A program made the translations under genes and the position numbers. From an uncultured Bacteroidia bacterium (GTDB taxonomy: Bacteria > Bacteroidota > Bacteroidia > Bacteroidales > Prolixibacteraceae), in the NCBI GenBank assembly GCA_903923905.1, contig CAIXZH010000050.1, positions 1 through 64,000 of the forward strand: 64,000 nt of DNA. The letters run 5' to 3'. The notes under the pieces are model-generated. The model worked only from the letters and a program-made list of their open reading frames with translations. It did not search any database and was not told the DNA's origin. Of this stretch, positions 51,426 to 61,907 are shown piece after piece (the stretch's first letter is position 1; every line of letters starts with the position of its first letter).

Positions 51426-54400
51426 TCAATTAAATAGGTATTTAATACCAAACATCATTTGCCATCTTGAACCAATAGCTGTTGAGTTTTGGAATGGTTG
51501 AGTAAACGGAGTTGTTCCTGTTTGGAATGGCAGTGAAAACGAAGGAGTTTTTCCATCGGCAGAGATACCTTCATATTTTAATATGTTTGTAGCAGTAGGA
51601 ATTTTAACCACACCCCAATCCCGGTTGATAAAATTTCCGGCATTAATCATATCCAATGAGAACCTGATCGTGTGAGATTCTTTGCCAACTTTAAGTTTTA
51701 AATCCTGAGTTATGTTTAAATCCAGTTTACTATAGTAAGGCAATACTGTGGCATTTCGTTTAGCGTATTGACCCCTGTGCGTATTCAGGTAGGTTGAATT
51801 GGAAATGAACGCGTCCAGCTGTGACCAAATTTGTGCAGCTGATCTTGTATCAGTTGACGTTCCTGTACCTAACCCACCTGAACCGACTTTAACCAGGTTG
51901 ATATCAGAAATTGTTTTTGGAATATACATCAGGTCATTACCCGTATTACCATCGCCGTTTAAGTCACCATTATAGACATACGAGGTTACACCATTGTTTG
52001 TCAATTCATAGATTGCTCCAAATGTTGTAGCAATATTTTTCCCTTCATTTAGTTTATAGGAGAAGTTGCCAATAACCCTGTGTGGCTGGTAATAGGATGC
52101 ATAACCTAAATTAGCTGCGTTAGGATCCTGATTGGCAACTGGTGCTGCACTCCATAATGATGAAGCAGTTGAACCACCTTCTGCAGTGTTCTTGGCCACT
52201 GAACGAGTGTATGCTATACCATAGGTTAAATTTTCAAGAGTTCTTTGAATCTTTGCAGTTAAGGTGTAGACAAAACCCTTACTTGTGTTACTCATTAAAA
52301 TTGCGTTCCCAATATTAGGATTTGCCAATGTCGTACCGGCATAATATTTATTTGTATTTGCAACCGAAGTTAAGTAACGGGTTCTGTTATCAATACCACC
52401 CAAAGCAAATCCGTTCGATTCATTTAAATTGACATTGGAGTAATAAACTGCATTGATGTCTTTGGTATAGTTGTATTCAGCACCAACTAACCAGCCTTCA
52501 TCCAATTTCTTGTCAACAGCCAATGTTGATTTCCATGCTGTTGGATATTTGAAGTTTTTAGCAACCAAAGCAGTACTGTATGAAGTATTGGCAGCACCGG
52601 CAGTAGGCCTGTAAGCGTTAGGGTCAGCATTAAATACTGTCTTGTTGGCAGCGTTGGTGAATGAACCAAATTGAATACCATTGTTCGAAGCCTGGTTAGA
52701 AATCCAGACGAATGGCGGAGGTCCTGCGAAGATACCGGTACCGCCTCTAACCTGTAATGTTTTATCACTATTGGGATTCCAGTTGAAACCTAATCTTGGT
52801 GATACAAGAACATTATTCATTGGTGCTTTACCAATATTATATGACACATTGTCTTTGAATTTCAATGCATCAAAGTTAGGGTTATCAGTCATTGCCTGTT
52901 TATAAATGGTCTCATCAAATCTTAATCCAGCAGTTACGGTTAAATCATTTGTAATTTTCCACTTATCCTGCACAAACTGCGATAACTCTGTTGATCCGGC
53001 ATAAGCCCAAGGGAAAGCCCCACTTGGCAAAGCAGAATATTGCAGGTAATATGATTTAGCATTTAATGTTCCGTTTTTTGCTGAATTATAGAAATCTGTC
53101 AGGCTATTGAATTGATAAACACCCTGATAACCAGGAGCAAATGCGTTCTGATATTTTTTAATTGAGTTTTGAGTACCAAAAGTTAGTTCATGCGCACCAC
53201 TATAATAAGTTAAAATGTCATTCAACTGATATACGTTGGTAAACAATTTATTGTTGTAAGTGTACATTTCATAACCGAAAGTGGTAGAAATATTTCCATT
53301 GTTTAAGATATCAACCAGTGGAAATGTAGAACTATTGGAGTGAGGAGAACGGAAATCTCTCAATGCGGTATAACCAATTTGTAATTTATTTGACAACTTA
53401 TTATTGAAATGGGTATTCAACTCAGCAATTAAAATATTAAAGTTGTTATTAATCACATAACCACTCCCAAAGAAAGGCATTGAATAGGTTCCTGGTTGTC
53501 CACCGGTTACCTGGCCAGAACCTGGTCGTGAAGTAGATGCAAATTGATCGGCAAATGATTTTAAGTAGTTATACTTCAATGTGAAAGTATTCTTGCTATT
53601 AATGTTCCAGTCTAATTTGGCTGTGACCTTATCTGAATTAGTTTTGAATGAATATCCCTGGAAAGAACCAGGGTCATATCCATACTTGGATTTTAGGAAA
53701 CCAGCTAAAGCAGTTAAAGTATCTGCGTTTGCCTGGGAATAATTTCCACCCGCAGCATGAGTTGCGTCAGAAGCCAACATTGAAGTAGCGGGAGCGTCTT
53801 GTCTTACTTGCTCCACACTAACATAGAAAAACAATTTGTCTTTAATAATTGGCCCACCTAAACTAAATCCTTTTATAGAGTAATTAAAAGGAGTTTTTGG
53901 AACTGTTGTCGGTCCCGCATTATAACCCAAATAATTTTCATTCCTGGAATATTGGTAAATACTACCTTTAAAAATATTTGTACCACTTTTAGTTACGGTG
54001 TTAACACCTGTTCCGGAAAATCCACCCTGTTTCACATCATAAGGTGATACATTAACCTGAATTTGCTCAATCGCTTCCAATGAAATTGGTTGTGCAGATG
54101 TTTGTCCACCCAGGATAGACGACAGTCCAAATGAATTGTTAAAATTAGCACCATCAACCGTCATATTATTGTATTGGTTACTTCTGCCACCAATATTCAA
54201 TCCGTTTGCCGTAGGTTCTAACTTAACAAAATCCTGAATTGAACGGTTAATTGTTGGTAAACGATCAATTTGAGTTCTGGTAATTAACTCCTGAGATCCC
54301 GTCCTTGAACTACTGAAAGTCTTATCATTTGAAAACTGAATCACAACTTCACCTAACTGAGTTGCCTGATCAACTAATTTAAAATTTTGTTTAAAAGTCT

Positions 54401-54698
54401 GACCCAAATTTAAATAAATGTCTGTTGCTGTTTCAGACTTGAATCCGACAAAAGAGGTGGTTAATGTATAAGGGCCGCCGATTTTCAAGTTTGGTAGATT
54501 ATACCGGCCATCATTACGCGTGGTGGTCATATATTTTGTACCTGTCGGGATATGAACTGCGGTTACATTTACATTTGGTAATGATCCAGTTACATCCGAA
54601 ATGGTCCCTGAAATTTCAGAAGTCGTTTCCTGAGACTTTGCGATAACGGCAAATAGGATTAGCATTATCAGTATCAACATACTTTTTAGTTTCCTCAT
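51426..54698 (-). CDS. TonB-dependent receptor, Oar-like, with carboxypeptidase-regulatory-like domain
   Basis: Signal peptide; SEISGTISDVTGSLPNVNVTAVHIPTGTKYMTTTRNDGRYNLPNLKIGGPY; plug region NRSIQDFVKLEPTANGLNIGGRSNQYNNMTVDGANFNN; C-terminal FGIKYLFN. Confidence 0.93.
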   Translation of the reverse strand: MRKLKSMLILIMLILFAVIAKSQETTSEISGTISDVTGSLPNVNVTAVHIPTGTKYMTTTRNDGRYNLPNLKIGGPYTLTTSFVGFKSETATDIYLNLGQTFKQNFKLVDQATQLGEVVIQFSNDKTFSSSRTGSQELITRTQIDRLPTINRSIQDFVKLEPTANGLNIGGRSNQYNNMTVDGANFNNSFGLSSILGGQTSAQPISLEAIEQIQVNVSPYDVKQGGFSGTGVNTVTKSGTNIFKGSIYQYSRNENYLGYNAGPTTVPKTPFNYSIKGFSLGGPIIKDKLFFYVSVEQVRQDAPATSMLASDATHAAGGNYSQANADTLTALAGFLKSKYGYDPGSFQGYSFKTNSDKVTAKLDWNINSKNTFTLKYNYLKSFADQFASTSRPGSGQVTGGQPGTYSMPFFGSGYVINNNFNILIAELNTHFNNKLSNKLQIGYTALRDFRSPHSNSSTFPLVDILNNGNISTTFGYEMYTYNNKLFTNVYQLNDILTYYSGAHELTFGTQNSIKKYQNAFAPGYQGVYQFNSLTDFYNSAKNGTLNAKSYYLQYSALPSGAFPWAYAGSTELSQFVQDKWKITNDLTVTAGLRFDETIYKQAMTDNPNFDALKFKDNVSYNIGKAPMNNVLVSPRLGFNWNPNSDKTLQVRGGTGIFAGPPPFVWISNQASNNGIQFGSFTNAANKTVFNADPNAYRPTAGAANTSYSTALVAKNFKYPTAWKSTLAVDKKLDEGWLVGAEYNYTKDINAVYYSNVNLNESNGFALGGIDNRTRYLTSVANTNKYYAGTTLANPNIGNAILMSNTSKGFVYTLTAKIQRTLENLTYGIAYTRSVAKNTAEGGSTASSLWSAAPVANQDPNAANLGYASYYQPHRVIGNFSYKLNEGKNIATTFGAIYELTNNGVTSYVYNGDLNGDGNTGNDLMYIPKTISDINLVKVGSGGLGTGTSTDTRSAAQIWSQLDAFISNSTYLNTHRGQYAKRNATVLPYYSKLDLNITQDLKLKVGKESHTIRFSLDMINAGNFINRDWGVVKIPTATNILKYEGISADGKTPSFSLPFQTGTTPFTQPFQNSTAIGSRWQMMFGIKYLFN

Positions 54699-54936
54699 GC
54701 TTTTTGTTTTTTAGTTTATGAATTCCTTAGTAATAACAGATGTAAATTTTACTGTTATTTAACAATTTTTAATATTTAACAAATTAAGACAAACTTAATT
54801 TCATTTCCCACACAATTGGATAACATTCCTGTTACATTTATGGCGCCACTGACCGATTATAGTTATTCCGCCAATCGTTTTCTGGTTAAAATCCGGTTGG
54901 AATGACTACTTTTGCAGCAATTGCAACAATAATTCG

Positions 54937-55929
54937 ATGTCAAAAGAAAGTTTTAATCGGTTAATAAAAATGCACGGCTACGTTAATCAGCCGATTGCCT
55001 CAGGTATTGACCTTCCGGGTGAGATCCGGAAAATGAAATTGGCAAAAAATGCAGTAATTCTGGGACATTATTATATTACTGCTGAACTTCAGGATATTTC
55101 TGATTTTCTGGGAGATTCCCTTGCCTTGGCACAACAGGCGCAAAAGACAGATGCTGATCTAATTCTATTTGTTGGGGTTCACTTTATGGGTGAGACTGCA
55201 AAGATTCTTAATCCGGATAAAAAAGTCATTGTTCCCGATCTGAATGCCGGATGTTCATTGGCAGAATCGGCGCCGGCTGAGGCATTTCAGGCTTTTAAAA
55301 TTCAACATCCTGATCACAAGGTCATTTCTTACATCAATTGCTCCGCTGAAATCAAGGCACTATCGGATGTTATTGTAACCTCATCAAATGCTATGAAGAT
55401 TGTGGAATCATTTCCAAAAGAACAACCTTTGATCTTTGCGCCAGACAAGAATCTAGGAAATTATATTAATTCGGTGACAGGAAGACAAATGGTTCTTTGG
55501 AATGGGGCATGCATGGTTCATGAAAAATATTCGCTGGAGAAAATTGTCAAACTAATGGACGAACAACCTAAAGCACTTTTTATTGCCCATCCGGAATGTG
55601 AACAACAGGTTCTTTTGGTCGCTGATTTCATTGGTTCGACAACTGCACTGCTTAATTATGTGGCTAAAAGTGAAGCCTCCGAATTTATCGTAGCAACTGA
55701 AAGTGGAATCCTCCACCAGATGCAGCGGAACTGCCCTGACAAAATATTTATCCCGGCACCTTCGATCGACTCAACATGTGGCTGTAATGACTGTAGTTAT
55801 ATGAAATTAAATACAATACAAAAACTATACCTTGCGCTAAAATATGAAAAACCCGAAATAATTCTCGATCCGTCAATCATTGAAAAGGCTAAAATACCCA
55901 TCCTCAGAATGCTTGAATTATCAATCTGA
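54937..55929 (+). CDS. nadA: Quinolinate synthase
   Basis: AVILGHYYITAELQDISDFLGDSLALAQQA, GVHFMGETAKILNPDKKVIVPDLNAGCSLAE, AHPECEQQVLLVADFIGST. Confidence 0.96.
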   Translation: MSKESFNRLIKMHGYVNQPIASGIDLPGEIRKMKLAKNAVILGHYYITAELQDISDFLGDSLALAQQAQKTDADLILFVGVHFMGETAKILNPDKKVIVPDLNAGCSLAESAPAEAFQAFKIQHPDHKVISYINCSAEIKALSDVIVTSSNAMKIVESFPKEQPLIFAPDKNLGNYINSVTGRQMVLWNGACMVHEKYSLEKIVKLMDEQPKALFIAHPECEQQVLLVADFIGSTTALLNYVAKSEASEFIVATESGILHQMQRNCPDKIFIPAPSIDSTCGCNDCSYMKLNTIQKLYLALKYEKPEIILDPSIIEKAKIPILRMLELSI

Positions 55930-56102
55930 TTGGAATTGAGTTTGACAAAAGGCAGCTGGCAATTAGCAACTGGCCACTTGCCTGGACCGGCTTCCCTTGA
56001 TGACTTTCTTTACCAGTCAAAGCTTTGAACAAATTTAAACTTATCCAACAAAAAATTATATCTCAGGCAGGCAGTTGCCAGTCGCAATTGCCGGAATCTT
56101 AT

Positions 56103-57116
56103 TTACTCAATAATTGTTGTCCAATTGTATGGGTCCGGTTCAAGACCATATTGAATTCCTCTAAGCTTTTCATAAAGTTGAACCGACACTTTGCCCGGTT
56201 CAGTTCCGTAGGTGTATTCTAAATTTTTGTCGGCATCAAAGACTCTTTTAATCGGAGAGATTACAGCAGCTGTACCGCAGGCTCCAACTTCATCAAATTC
56301 GGAGAGTTCTTCTACCGGAATCTGACGTTCTTCAATCTTCATCCCCATATCAGCAGCCAATTGTCGTAAACTCATATTGGTAATAGAGGGGAGAATTGAC
56401 CCTGATTTGGGAGTTACATAGGAATTTCCTTTAATCGCAAAAAAATTGGCAGGTCCACATTCATCAATATATTTCTTTTCCCTGGCATCCAGATAAAGTA
56501 CAGCTGAGAATCCCTCATGATGGGCACGCTGACCGGCAACAAGACTGGCTGCATAATTACCACCAACCTTAATTTTACCGGTTCCCAGAGGAGCTGCACG
56601 ATCGTATTCGCGATAGATTACCAGATCAGTCGGTTTAAAACCCTCTTTAAAGTAAGGACCAACAGGCATGACCAATACCAAAAAAAGATACTCATCTGCT
56701 GGATTTACACCGATTTGATGGCCTGTTCCAATGAGCAATGGACGAATATATAAAGATGCCCCGGATTCAAAAGGCGGAACAAAAGCCTCGTTTAATTTCA
56801 CAACTTTCTTTACTGCATCAGTGAATAATGGAGTTGGTACTTCAGCCATCATAATCCCTTGTGAAGAACGCTGCATTCGCTTTGCATTCTCTTCCATCCT
56901 GAAAACACGGATCTTTCCGTCTTTCCCTCTGAAAGCTTTTAATCCTTCAAAAGCCTCTTGTCCATAATGAAATGTAGTTGCCCCAATATGCAAAGTAACA
57001 TTTTCAGATTCAGACACTTCTAATTCACCCCATTTACCATTGCGATACCAGCAACGAATATTGAAATCCGCTTTGCTATACCCAAATCCAAGATTTTCCC
57101 AGTCTATTGTTTCCAT
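56103..57116 (-). CDS. ilvE: Branched-chain amino acid aminotransferase
   Basis: LHIGATTFHYGQEAFEGLKAFRGKDG, YIRPLLIGTG, KVGGNYAASL, VGACGTAAVISPIKRV. Confidence 0.96.
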   Translation of the reverse strand: METIDWENLGFGYSKADFNIRCWYRNGKWGELEVSESENVTLHIGATTFHYGQEAFEGLKAFRGKDGKIRVFRMEENAKRMQRSSQGIMMAEVPTPLFTDAVKKVVKLNEAFVPPFESGASLYIRPLLIGTGHQIGVNPADEYLFLVLVMPVGPYFKEGFKPTDLVIYREYDRAAPLGTGKIKVGGNYAASLVAGQRAHHEGFSAVLYLDAREKKYIDECGPANFFAIKGNSYVTPKSGSILPSITNMSLRQLAADMGMKIEERQIPVEELSEFDEVGACGTAAVISPIKRVFDADKNLEYTYGTEPGKVSVQLYEKLRGIQYGLEPDPYNWTTIIE

Positions 57117-57670
57117 ATCTTAATTTTATGCACTGATTCCGTCTGCTAAAGTACAATTAATCCATTAAAAGTTAGTTTTATTCAGAAAACAAAGCAATGA
57201 TATCCCTAAATTTTTATCGGTGTAACTTTGCCAAATTCTCCGACTGTGAACTTTACAAACCGACAATTCTGAAAAATTTATTAACCATTATATTAACAAA
57301 TATGATCTGCACAATAACGATGCATTGATATATTATATCATTGTATTTCAATCATTTATATATAAACATAAACCAATTTTTACAAATTTCCACATTTACT
57401 GCATTGAACTAAAAATGAATTTTCTTCGATTCAGCGTCTGGGATGAAAAATAAGTTTAAATTCTTCGTAAATTTGATAATGGATTCTAAAAATACCGATT
57501 TTAAAATAGTATTTGTAAGGTCTTGAAATAGTAATTATTGGAAATAGGTAAATTAAAATGAAAATAATCCATCCACCTGAAAGTGTAGGAATCCATGATA
57601 TCTTATCAAAAACGACACATTAGTAAATAAGAAATAAATCCTAAAATTCTTACCTTAAAACCCATTAGCA

Positions 57671-58909
57671 ATGGAAGAAAATTTGACTGAAGCATCTCCA
57701 TTAAGCATGGTTCCGGCAAGGGACCATGCAGTTCCCAATAAAAACAGGCTTTCAGTTCTCAGCTTCCCATACGATGAATCAATTCTTCAATTCATCGCAA
57801 AAAATTACCCGCATACGACAATCCATGACTGGAATAATTGGAACTGGCAGATAAAACATAGTATAGATTCTGCCGACCGGTTGAAGGAGATATTTGGGGA
57901 ATTCCATGAAAACGTGATCCGTTCATTGCCGGAAGACCATTTACCATTTCGCATAACTCCTTACTTTAGTTCATTACTAAGCCGTTTATCTCCCAATCAC
58001 CCACTTTTCAGAACCGTTGTTCCCGCCAAAGAAGAGCTAATTACAACTCCGGGAGAAATGATTGATCCTCTTTGCGAAGCAGAAATTACACCTGTACCTC
58101 ATATTGTTCATCGTTATCCTGATCGTGTATTATTTACTGTAACAGGTTTTTGTGCTGCATATTGCCGTTACTGTACACGAAGTCATATGGTGTCTCAACA
58201 AAATAAATGTCATGTTTCAATCCGAAGTTGGGATAGAGCTATAGAATACATCAGAATTAACAATTGCATCAGGGATGTCCTTATTTCAGGAGGGGATCCG
58301 CTTACCTTGTCAGACTCGGGTATCGAATATCTATTATCCCGCATAAGAGCCATTCCCCATGTTGAAATTATAAGGATAGGCACTAAGATCCCGGTTGTAT
58401 TACCGATGAGAATTACAAGGAGTTTGGTAAACATCATCAAAAAATATCATCCGGTGATGATGAGCCTTCATTTCTCACATCCGGATGAACTCAGCATTGA
58501 AGCGAGAGAAGCTTGCAACCGTCTGGCAGATGGTGGAATACCATTGGGAAGCCAAAGCGTCCTTTTGAAAGGGGTCAATGATCAGGTCGAAATCTTTAAA
58601 AAGCTTAATCATGAACTTTTAAAGGTCCGTGTCAGACCATATTACATCTACCAATGTGATCCAATTCCCGGCTCTGCCCATTTTCGGACTGAAATAAAAA
58701 AAGGGATCGATATTATTAATGGGCTTACCGGTTATACCTCGGGTTATGCTGTCCCGCATTTTGTAATTGACGCTCCTGGAGGAGGGGGGAAAATTCCAAT
58801 ATTGCCATACGCTATTAAAAGCACTAATAAAGAAGGTGTTACACTTATTAATTACGAAGGAAAAGAGTACATCTATCCTGAAAAGTTTTCACATAATTTG
58901 GAAATATGA
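57671..58909 (+). CDS. kamA: KamA-type lysine 2,3-aminomutase (radical SAM/PLP)
   Basis: CAAYCRYCTR (CxxxCxxC cluster motif), VLISGGDPLTLSD, YYIYQCDPIPGSAHFRTEI, VIDAPGGGGKIP (PLP Lys segment). Confidence 0.93.
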   Translation: MEENLTEASPLSMVPARDHAVPNKNRLSVLSFPYDESILQFIAKNYPHTTIHDWNNWNWQIKHSIDSADRLKEIFGEFHENVIRSLPEDHLPFRITPYFSSLLSRLSPNHPLFRTVVPAKEELITTPGEMIDPLCEAEITPVPHIVHRYPDRVLFTVTGFCAAYCRYCTRSHMVSQQNKCHVSIRSWDRAIEYIRINNCIRDVLISGGDPLTLSDSGIEYLLSRIRAIPHVEIIRIGTKIPVVLPMRITRSLVNIIKKYHPVMMSLHFSHPDELSIEAREACNRLADGGIPLGSQSVLLKGVNDQVEIFKKLNHELLKVRVRPYYIYQCDPIPGSAHFRTEIKKGIDIINGLTGYTSGYAVPHFVIDAPGGGGKIPILPYAIKSTNKEGVTLINYEGKEYIYPEKFSHNLEI

Positions 58910-59910
58910 TAAAAGTCGGCCTGACTTTCGACCTAAAGGAGGATTATTTGCAATTAGGATATACCCATGATGAGGTTGCTGAATTTGATACTCCGGAGAC
59001 TATAGACGCACTTGAACAAGCCCTGAATTCATTGGGTTTCGAAGTGATCCGGATTGGGAATATTTTCAAACTGGTGAATTATCTTAATGATCAGAGTCGC
59101 TGCGATCTTATTTTCAATATTTGTGAGGGAATGTTTGGAATCGCACGTGAGGCACAAGTGCCGTGTCTTTTGGATGCCTACCGGATACCCTACGTATTCA
59201 GCGAACCCGATATCCTGAACCTGACACTCGACAAAGGATTGACCAAACTGGTTCTAAAACAAGCTGGAATACCTACTTCTGAATTCAGCATAATATCGCA
59301 TATTACTGATCTTCATAATATTAGAATGCCATTCCCACTTTTTGTAAAACCTGTTGCAGAGGGGACGAGCAAAGGAATTGATGGATTCTCATTTGTTAAC
59401 GATCAAATTCAGCTCGAAAAATCGGTAAACTACCTGTTGACAACCTATCATCAATCAGTTTTAGTGGAATCCTTTCTTCCAGGAAGGGAGTTTACCGTTG
59501 GAATCGTTGGAAGCGGCGAAAATACAAAAGCGTTAGGAACCCTGGAGATCATTTTGAATGAACATACCCCCCACCCTTTCTATTCGTTTACCATCAAGAA
59601 AGAGTGGGAAAAATATGCCAGTTATCACCTGGCAACTGACGAAGTTGCTTTAAAATGTGCTGAAATTGCTGTCGATGTTTGGAAAATAATCAAAGGGAAA
59701 GATGGGGGTCGGATTGATTTCAGATTGGATGCCCAAGGAAAACCTAATCTGATAGAAATAAACCCTTTAGCAGGTCTAAATCCAATCTGGTCCGATCTGC
59801 CGATACTTGCCAGGTTGAGTGGAATGACCTATATTCAATTGATCAGTGCCATAATGGATTCAGCTCTAAAACGAACATCTTTAAATTATAGTGAATGGCA
59901 CATGCGATAA
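58906..59910 (+). CDS. ATP-grasp ligase, D-Ala-D-Ala ligase-like (paralog 1)
   Basis: FPLFVKPVAEGTSKGIDGFSFV, VESFLPGREFTVGIVGS, RIDFRLDAQGKPNLIEINPLAGLNP; ATGA overlap with kamA. Confidence 0.9.
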   Translation: MIKVGLTFDLKEDYLQLGYTHDEVAEFDTPETIDALEQALNSLGFEVIRIGNIFKLVNYLNDQSRCDLIFNICEGMFGIAREAQVPCLLDAYRIPYVFSEPDILNLTLDKGLTKLVLKQAGIPTSEFSIISHITDLHNIRMPFPLFVKPVAEGTSKGIDGFSFVNDQIQLEKSVNYLLTTYHQSVLVESFLPGREFTVGIVGSGENTKALGTLEIILNEHTPHPFYSFTIKKEWEKYASYHLATDEVALKCAEIAVDVWKIIKGKDGGRIDFRLDAQGKPNLIEINPLAGLNPIWSDLPILARLSGMTYIQLISAIMDSALKRTSLNYSEWHMR

Positions 59911-60842
59911 TTCTTCATAATCCCGTCAGCGATACATCCAGGCAGGATGAACTGGATGTCCTTGATCAGGTGGAATTGATTTCCGAAACACTGACCAATT
60001 TGGGATACAGCTATCAATCGCTGGAATTTACATTAAATAACAGCGACCTATTAAATTTATTGAAAAATAAGCCTGTTTCAGTGGTTTTTAATCTGGTTGA
60101 AACAATCAATGATTCCGGACGGTTCAGTTTTGTAGCCGCTGCAACGCTCGAATTATTCAAGGTTTCTTTTACCGGATCGGGGGCCGAAGCGATTTTTCTG
60201 ACTACCGACAAACTAGTTTGCAAAACTATACTTATCTTTAACAACATTAAAACACCTGCCTGGGCAAGGGAATTAGCAGATGTTGACCCGGACATCATTT
60301 ACCTGATCAAACCAATTTCCGAGGACGGTTCAGTGGGAATTGATGATGCACAGCTTTTCTCAGGAAAGGAACTCAAAGAGATCCCTGAAGGTTATTTTGC
60401 GGAAGAATATATTCATGGACGTGAATTTAATATTTCAATCATTGCCGGAGAAGAATCTTTTCAGGTATTACCAGCAGCGGAAATGTGCTTCTCAAAGGAA
60501 TTCTATAATGATAAACCGCGTATTTTGGGTTATAATGCCAAGTGGGATGAACATTCTATGGAGTATCAAAACACCAAAAGAAGTTTTCAATTTAACGAGC
60601 CTGATCAAATATTATATTCTGAATTACAGGAGATTGCAGGAAAATGTTGGCGAATTTTCGGACTCCGGGGATATGCACGCGTTGATATAAGGGTTGGAGA
60701 CGATGGCTTACCTCAGGTAATTGAAATAAATGCAAATCCCTGTATAGCACCAGACAGTGGCTTTATAGCTGCTTGTCATGAGGCAGGATTAAATAATATA
60801 GAAATTATAAAAAGAATTATTCATGATACAAAACAATACTAA
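59895..60842 (+). CDS. ATP-grasp ligase, D-Ala-D-Ala ligase-like (paralog 2)
   Basis: IYLIKPISEDGSVGIDD, AEEYIHGREFNISIIAG, YARVDIRVGDDGLPQVIEINANPCIAPDSG; overlaps the previous gene by 16 nt. Confidence 0.88.
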   Translation: MAHAIILHNPVSDTSRQDELDVLDQVELISETLTNLGYSYQSLEFTLNNSDLLNLLKNKPVSVVFNLVETINDSGRFSFVAAATLELFKVSFTGSGAEAIFLTTDKLVCKTILIFNNIKTPAWARELADVDPDIIYLIKPISEDGSVGIDDAQLFSGKELKEIPEGYFAEEYIHGREFNISIIAGEESFQVLPAAEMCFSKEFYNDKPRILGYNAKWDEHSMEYQNTKRSFQFNEPDQILYSELQEIAGKCWRIFGLRGYARVDIRVGDDGLPQVIEINANPCIAPDSGFIAACHEAGLNNIEIIKRIIHDTKQY

Positions 60843-61332
60843 CCAGGAATTTAAGAATAAGGGATTTAGAAAAACAGTCGTACCTACTGATATAATGACG
60901 GTTACAGATATATTGAAATCGACCGGCTTTTTTAAACCATTTGAAATAGATGTGGCCATCGAACTTCTCCAGGATCGGATGAAAAATGGAGAGGGATGCG
61001 GTTATCAATTTTACTTCCTTGAACTCGAAGGACGAACAGTGGCCTATGCCTGTTACGGTGAAATCCCATGTACCATCAAAAATTATGACCTTTACTGGTT
61101 GGCCGTGGATAATAATTTCAGAGGAAAAGGTCTTGGCACAATGCTGCTTCAAAAAATCGAAGAGGATATCAAAAAACATTCAGGAAGAGGCATCTATATT
61201 GAAACTTCCAATAAGGAACAATATGCCCCGACAATCGCTTTTTACAAGAAAAGCAGATACAAACAAATTGCTGTTTTTAAAGATTTCTATGCCATAAACG
61301 ACAATAAGGCAGTTTTTTACAAAAAACTTTAA
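60823..61332 (+). CDS. GNAT family N-acetyltransferase
   Basis: DLYWLAVDNNFRGKGLGTMLLQKIEEDIKKHSGRGIYIETSNKEQYAPTIAFYKKSRYKQI; overlaps the ATP-grasp gene by 20 nt. Confidence 0.9.
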   Translation: MIQNNTNQEFKNKGFRKTVVPTDIMTVTDILKSTGFFKPFEIDVAIELLQDRMKNGEGCGYQFYFLELEGRTVAYACYGEIPCTIKNYDLYWLAVDNNFRGKGLGTMLLQKIEEDIKKHSGRGIYIETSNKEQYAPTIAFYKKSRYKQIAVFKDFYAINDNKAVFYKKL

Positions 61333-61907
61333 ACCTCTTCGTACGGAATATCCTGGACCTCTGATCCGTTGTATTTCGGTGACTTGGGATCAATTTTGCG
61401 GGCTCTGAACAGGTCTGAGATTCCATTTAGTATGAGTAATGCTCCAAGAAACGGAAGAATTGCCTCTGCACTTTTAAAAGGATTGGAGAGTAAAAAGATG
61501 CCGCTTCCTAAAGTAAATAATCCAATAATCATAAAGAGCCATGCCCAGACTGAACGTGTAAGAGATCCCAATGATCCTGCCAATTGAATAAACCCCATGA
61601 TCAATAAGATAATTCCAATAAAAACCATGAATATTTTGATCATGATTGTCGGTGAGGTAATAAAAACCATCCCAAATATGATGTTCATCACTCCTTGAAC
61701 AGACCAAAATCCAATCCGGTTTCTGTTCATTCTTAGGTTCGACAGAATCAGAGTGATGAGTCCGCTTACCAAAAGCATGGCACCAATAACCATCATAACC
61801 GTTTTCATGGTTAAACCCGGAACAATTAAAAGAACACCGCCGATAAGAATAGTTGAAATACTTCGGGTTATTGAACCCTTGGAGTTTGAGACAAATAAAT
61901 TTTTCAT
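61329..61907 (-). CDS. HdeD/DUF308 family membrane protein
   Basis: 192 aa, six hydrophobic segments; GGVLLIVPGLTMKTVMMVIGAMLLVSGLITL. Confidence 0.82.
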   Translation of the reverse strand: MKNLFVSNSKGSITRSISTILIGGVLLIVPGLTMKTVMMVIGAMLLVSGLITLILSNLRMNRNRIGFWSVQGVMNIIFGMVFITSPTIMIKIFMVFIGIILLIMGFIQLAGSLGSLTRSVWAWLFMIIGLFTLGSGIFLLSNPFKSAEAILPFLGALLILNGISDLFRARKIDPKSPKYNGSEVQDIPYEEV

